Shown here in pieces: positions 61,751 through 64,000 of a stretch of DNA of 64,000 bases. The notes under the pieces are model-generated. The model ran no database searches, had not been told where the DNA came from, and was given only the letters and a program-made list of their open reading frames with translations. This DNA is from DTU013 sp964490975. GTDB lineage: Bacteria > Bacillota > Clostridia > Acetivibrionales > DTU013. Both the position numbers and the translations under genes were made by a program. The stretch lies in NCBI GenBank assembly GCA_964490975.1, contig CAZBEQ010000010.1, positions 20,150 through 84,149 on the forward strand. Reading direction: 5' to 3'. Every line of letters begins with the position of its first letter. Within the stretch, counting starts at the first letter, position 1.

Positions 61751-63286
61751 TCATATGCTTCCTAGTATTTTTGAAAGCTCCTTATAATCGTTCTTGAGCG
61801 AATTGTAAAGCCGACCGTACAGCTCGTAGTATTTGGAGTATATGCCTATGTTGGCACTATCAGGCTGCTGGACATTCTTTACCTGTATTGCATTATCACA
61901 TGCTTCCGCGACATTTTTATACACACCTGTTCCGACGCCGGCCAGCAACGCAACTCCCAATGCCGGGCCTTCGCTGGAATTTGTGGTGGTTATGGGCAGT
62001 CCGAATATCTCAGCCTGCATTTGCTTCCAGAGCTTGCTCTTTCCGCCGCCGCCTGATGCCCTGACTTCGTTTACATCGACTCCCATGCCCGCAATTATTC
62101 CCAGGCAATCCTTAAGGCTATAAACAACACCTTCCATAACCGAGCGGATCATATCCCTCTTTTTATGTACGGTAGAAAGTCCAAAGAAAACACCCTTTGC
62201 ATCAGAGTCAAGGTGAGGCGTTCTCTCTCCGATAAGATATGGGAGATAAATGAGGCCATTGCTGCCTGCCTTGACTTTATCAGCTTCCTGGTCCATCAGT
62301 ACATAAGGATCAGTGTTCATAAGGTCAGCAACACTCATCTCTTCCTTGCAGAAATTGTCTCTGAACCATTTTAGAGAAAAGCCTGCAGCCTGAGTAACAC
62401 CCATTACATGCCATGTATCCGGTACAGCATGGCAGAAGGTCTGGACCCTGCCCTTGGGATCGATGCTTATTTTATCGAGATAGGCGAATACAACGCCCGA
62501 GGTCCCTATTGTAGAGGAAACTACTCCCGGCTTTACGATACCGTTTCCGACTGCTCCTGCAGCCTGGTCGCCACCGCCGCCGACCACCGGTGTTCCGGCT
62601 TTGAGTCCTGTCAACGATGCTGCTTCATTATTGACCTTTCCGCTCACGACCTGTGACTCATAAAGGTCAGCAAGCCAGCCCCTGTCTATTCCTAGCTTGG
62701 ACAACACCTCTGAGCTCCAGCATCTGCCCGGAATATCCATCAGCTGCATACCGCTGGCATCGGACACTTCTGTAGCGAACTCTCCTGTCAGCCTGAATCT
62801 GACATAGTCCTTTGGAAGCAAGATTTTTCTTATTTTTTCAAATACAGCAGGCTCGTTATTCTTGACCCACATTATCTTGGAAGCTGTGAATCCGACAAGC
62901 GCTGGATTTGCAGTTATCTCTATAAGTCTCTTTTCTCCTACGAGTGAAGTGATCTGTGCACACTCGGCTGTTGTCCTCTGATCGCACCATATTATGGAAC
63001 GTCTGAGTACTTTGTTTTCGGCATCAAGAAGGACCATTCCGTGCATTTGACCAGACAGTCCTATACCGCTGATATCGCTGGGGTTTACGCCGCTCTTTGC
63101 AAGCACCTTGCGTATACCGTCACGGGATGCTATCCACCAATCTTCAGGATCCTGTTCCGCCCATCCGATATTCGGCTGGTAAAGCGGGTATTCTTCAAGC
63201 GCGCTGGTTATGGTTCTTCCGGTCTCATCAAACAGAACTGTTTTCGTCCCGGATGTTCCGATATCGATACCTAATAAATAAGCCAT
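61751..63286 (-). CDS. xylB: Xylulokinase
   Basis: Xylulokinase, 511 residues, FGGY carbohydrate-kinase family. It phosphorylates D-xylulose to xylulose 5-phosphate. Motifs: N-terminal phosphate loop GIDIGTSGTKTVLFDETG, catalytic-region GLSGQMHGMVLLD, GGGGDQAAGAVGNG and the FGGY-type RASGGGGKSKLWKQM. First gene of the xylose operon, with a GGGAGGG site before ATG 63286. Confidence 0.96.
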   Translation of the reverse strand: MAYLLGIDIGTSGTKTVLFDETGRTITSALEEYPLYQPNIGWAEQDPEDWWIASRDGIRKVLAKSGVNPSDISGIGLSGQMHGMVLLDAENKVLRRSIIWCDQRTTAECAQITSLVGEKRLIEITANPALVGFTASKIMWVKNNEPAVFEKIRKILLPKDYVRFRLTGEFATEVSDASGMQLMDIPGRCWSSEVLSKLGIDRGWLADLYESQVVSGKVNNEAASLTGLKAGTPVVGGGGDQAAGAVGNGIVKPGVVSSTIGTSGVVFAYLDKISIDPKGRVQTFCHAVPDTWHVMGVTQAAGFSLKWFRDNFCKEEMSVADLMNTDPYVLMDQEADKVKAGSNGLIYLPYLIGERTPHLDSDAKGVFFGLSTVHKKRDMIRSVMEGVVYSLKDCLGIIAGMGVDVNEVRASGGGGKSKLWKQMQAEIFGLPITTTNSSEGPALGVALLAGVGTGVYKNVAEACDNAIQVKNVQQPDSANIGIYSKYYELYGRLYNSLKNDYKELSKILGSI

Positions 63287-63329
63287 AAGCTTCCCTCCCG
63301 ATATTGACCTTTATAATATTATATTATTA

Positions 63330-63358
63330 AGTATAATATGAAATGGACAAGTTTGCAA
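63330..63358 (-). promoter_or_regulatory. Promoter of the xyl operon
   Basis: Minus-strand TTGCAA (63358-63353), 17-base spacer, TATACT (63335-63330). A candidate ROK half-site motif lies about 35 bases upstream (63393-63406). Confidence 0.65.
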
Positions 63359-63484
63359 TAAAATCATTTATTGAAAAATAATAATATTTTAACTAAATAA
63401 ACTTAGATTATATTCTTCACTTTTAGAAATGAAATAATACGACCCTGGAGAAATAAAGCTACTCGGCAATAAAAGCAAGGAGAC

Positions 63485-63563
63485 AGGCCTTAGTGAAGCT
63501 GTCAAAAAGGAAGCCTGGATGTAGCTGTCGTAGAGGTAGCCTTAATGAGGCTGTCTCAAATGA
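63485..63563. repeat. Three degenerate tandem repeats of about 26 bp
   Basis: Units begin at 63485, 63512 and 63538 with AGGCCT/AGCCT-like starts and contain TGAAGCTGTC, TGTAGCTGTC and TGAGGCTGTC. They resemble sequence beside MITE copy 1 (GCTGCCTCAAAATC near 58852). No gene is seen in 63407-63904. Confidence 0.5.
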
Positions 63564-63660
63564 ACTTTGAAACACTTTTTGAAAAAGCAAAAGGATGGCT
63601 CCTCAAATAGGCAAGTCGCTGCCGAACCATACATAACCATGCATGTTTTGTTTAACAGCA

Positions 63661-63816
63661 GGGTGAGCAAAAAATCAACTCTTACATTATCATTTAAGTA
63701 AACATTATGATTTAGCATGTTTTTGTTTTACATAATCTGGGGTGCCCTTGCATTATTTAGTCCAATACCTATAAAATGAACACTTCAGATTATAAAAGTG
63801 CAAATTTTACTCACCC
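63661..63816 (-). mobile_element. MITE-like repeat, copy 2
   Basis: A 156-bp element with terminal repeats GGGTGAGCAAAA (63661) and TTTTACTCACCC (ending 63816). Its reverse complement aligns with copy 1 at 58868. It has no coding capacity. No clear target-site duplication was found. Confidence 0.65.
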
Positions 63817-63904
63817 TGGTATCTATTGCCCAGGGAAATAACAGATCTACCCTTTTACCCATTCAAAAATTCGGTTGCACATTAAATAAACATTACGAAA
63901 CAGG

Positions 63905-64000
63905 CTAAGCATTATGGCACTCTAAATAATCAACCCTTTTTCCAGTCTTTATTGCGTATTCTATTTCACCTTTTGTACTTTCGCCTATATATCCGTTTTT
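63905..64000 (-). CDS. 3' end of an unknown gene (partial)
   Basis: The last 31 codons of a minus-strand gene that starts beyond the window: KNGYIGESTKGEIEYAIKTG, KRVDYLECHNA and TAG. This tail resembles small proteins related to nucleoside deoxyribosyltransferase-like or DUF4406 folds (YIxESTxxEIEYA). The assignment is tentative because most of the protein is absent. Confidence 0.6.
   Translation of the reverse strand, partial: KNGYIGESTKGEIEYAIKTGKRVDYLECHNA

Overview
The window looks like chromosome from a low-GC, Gram-positive anaerobe of the class Clostridia. The evidence is a split glutamate synthase beside a type III glutamine synthetase, a valyl T-box leader, a clostridial-style Pho regulon (pst-phoU-phoPR with TTAACA-type boxes), ROK-regulated xylose genes, LysM and SLH cell-wall domains, and strong AGGAGG ribosome binding sites. 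No closer assignment is claimed.

Layout. 0.2-9.4 kb is nitrogen and nucleotide metabolism: pyrG, then a five-gene glutamate synthase operon (minus strand) divergent from glnN (plus strand). 9.4-14 kb holds an acyl-CoA synthetase and a membrane PAS-GGDEF-EAL protein, each bordered by strong palindromes. 14.1-14.5 kb is a tRNA cluster (Glu-Asp-Thr). 15-22 kb is a mosaic of small genes: a LysM protein, a zinc-ribbon protein, a CD3324-like protein, an atypical carbamoyltransferase, a DUF2087 regulator pair with a duplicated promoter, and a TetR-CPBP protease pair.

22.9-38.4 kb is an integrated genomic island in the 3' end of tRNA-Lys. It is bounded by a perfect 48-bp direct repeat and carries a tyrosine recombinase next to the intact tRNA. 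Its main cargo is a tightly coupled operon of a CoiA-like zinc-finger protein, a coiled-coil protein with a degenerate-looking ATPase region, an unknown 335-residue protein and a 1750-residue DEAH helicase of the DUF1998 class. This is the best candidate for a poorly described system, probably anti-phage defence. It recalls the DruB-C-D-E part of Druantia without DruA, but that link is inferred. Just outside the left repeat is the 3' remnant of a different integrase with its own arm repeats, so this tRNA has been used more than once.

38.6-45.3 kb has a coding-less IS21-like relic, a DUF3795-peptidase S51 fusion, a GNAT enzyme, an RsgA-type GTPase behind a leader that looks like a translation-coupled attenuator, tRNA-His and nadE. 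45.9-51.8 kb has valS with a T-box and a small membrane gene, argJ, an orphan cheW and an amidase-domain gene. 51.9-58.8 kb is a self-contained phosphate regulon, pstSCAB-phoU-phoP-phoR, behind four PhoP-type boxes. 59.2-63.3 kb is the xylB-ROK-xylA operon, flanked by two inverted copies of a 155-156-bp MITE-like repeat. The window ends inside the 3' part of another minus-strand gene.

Intergenic regions are unusually rich in short tandem arrays (13, 16, about 26 and 50 bp periods), long perfect hairpins and degenerate dispersed repeats.
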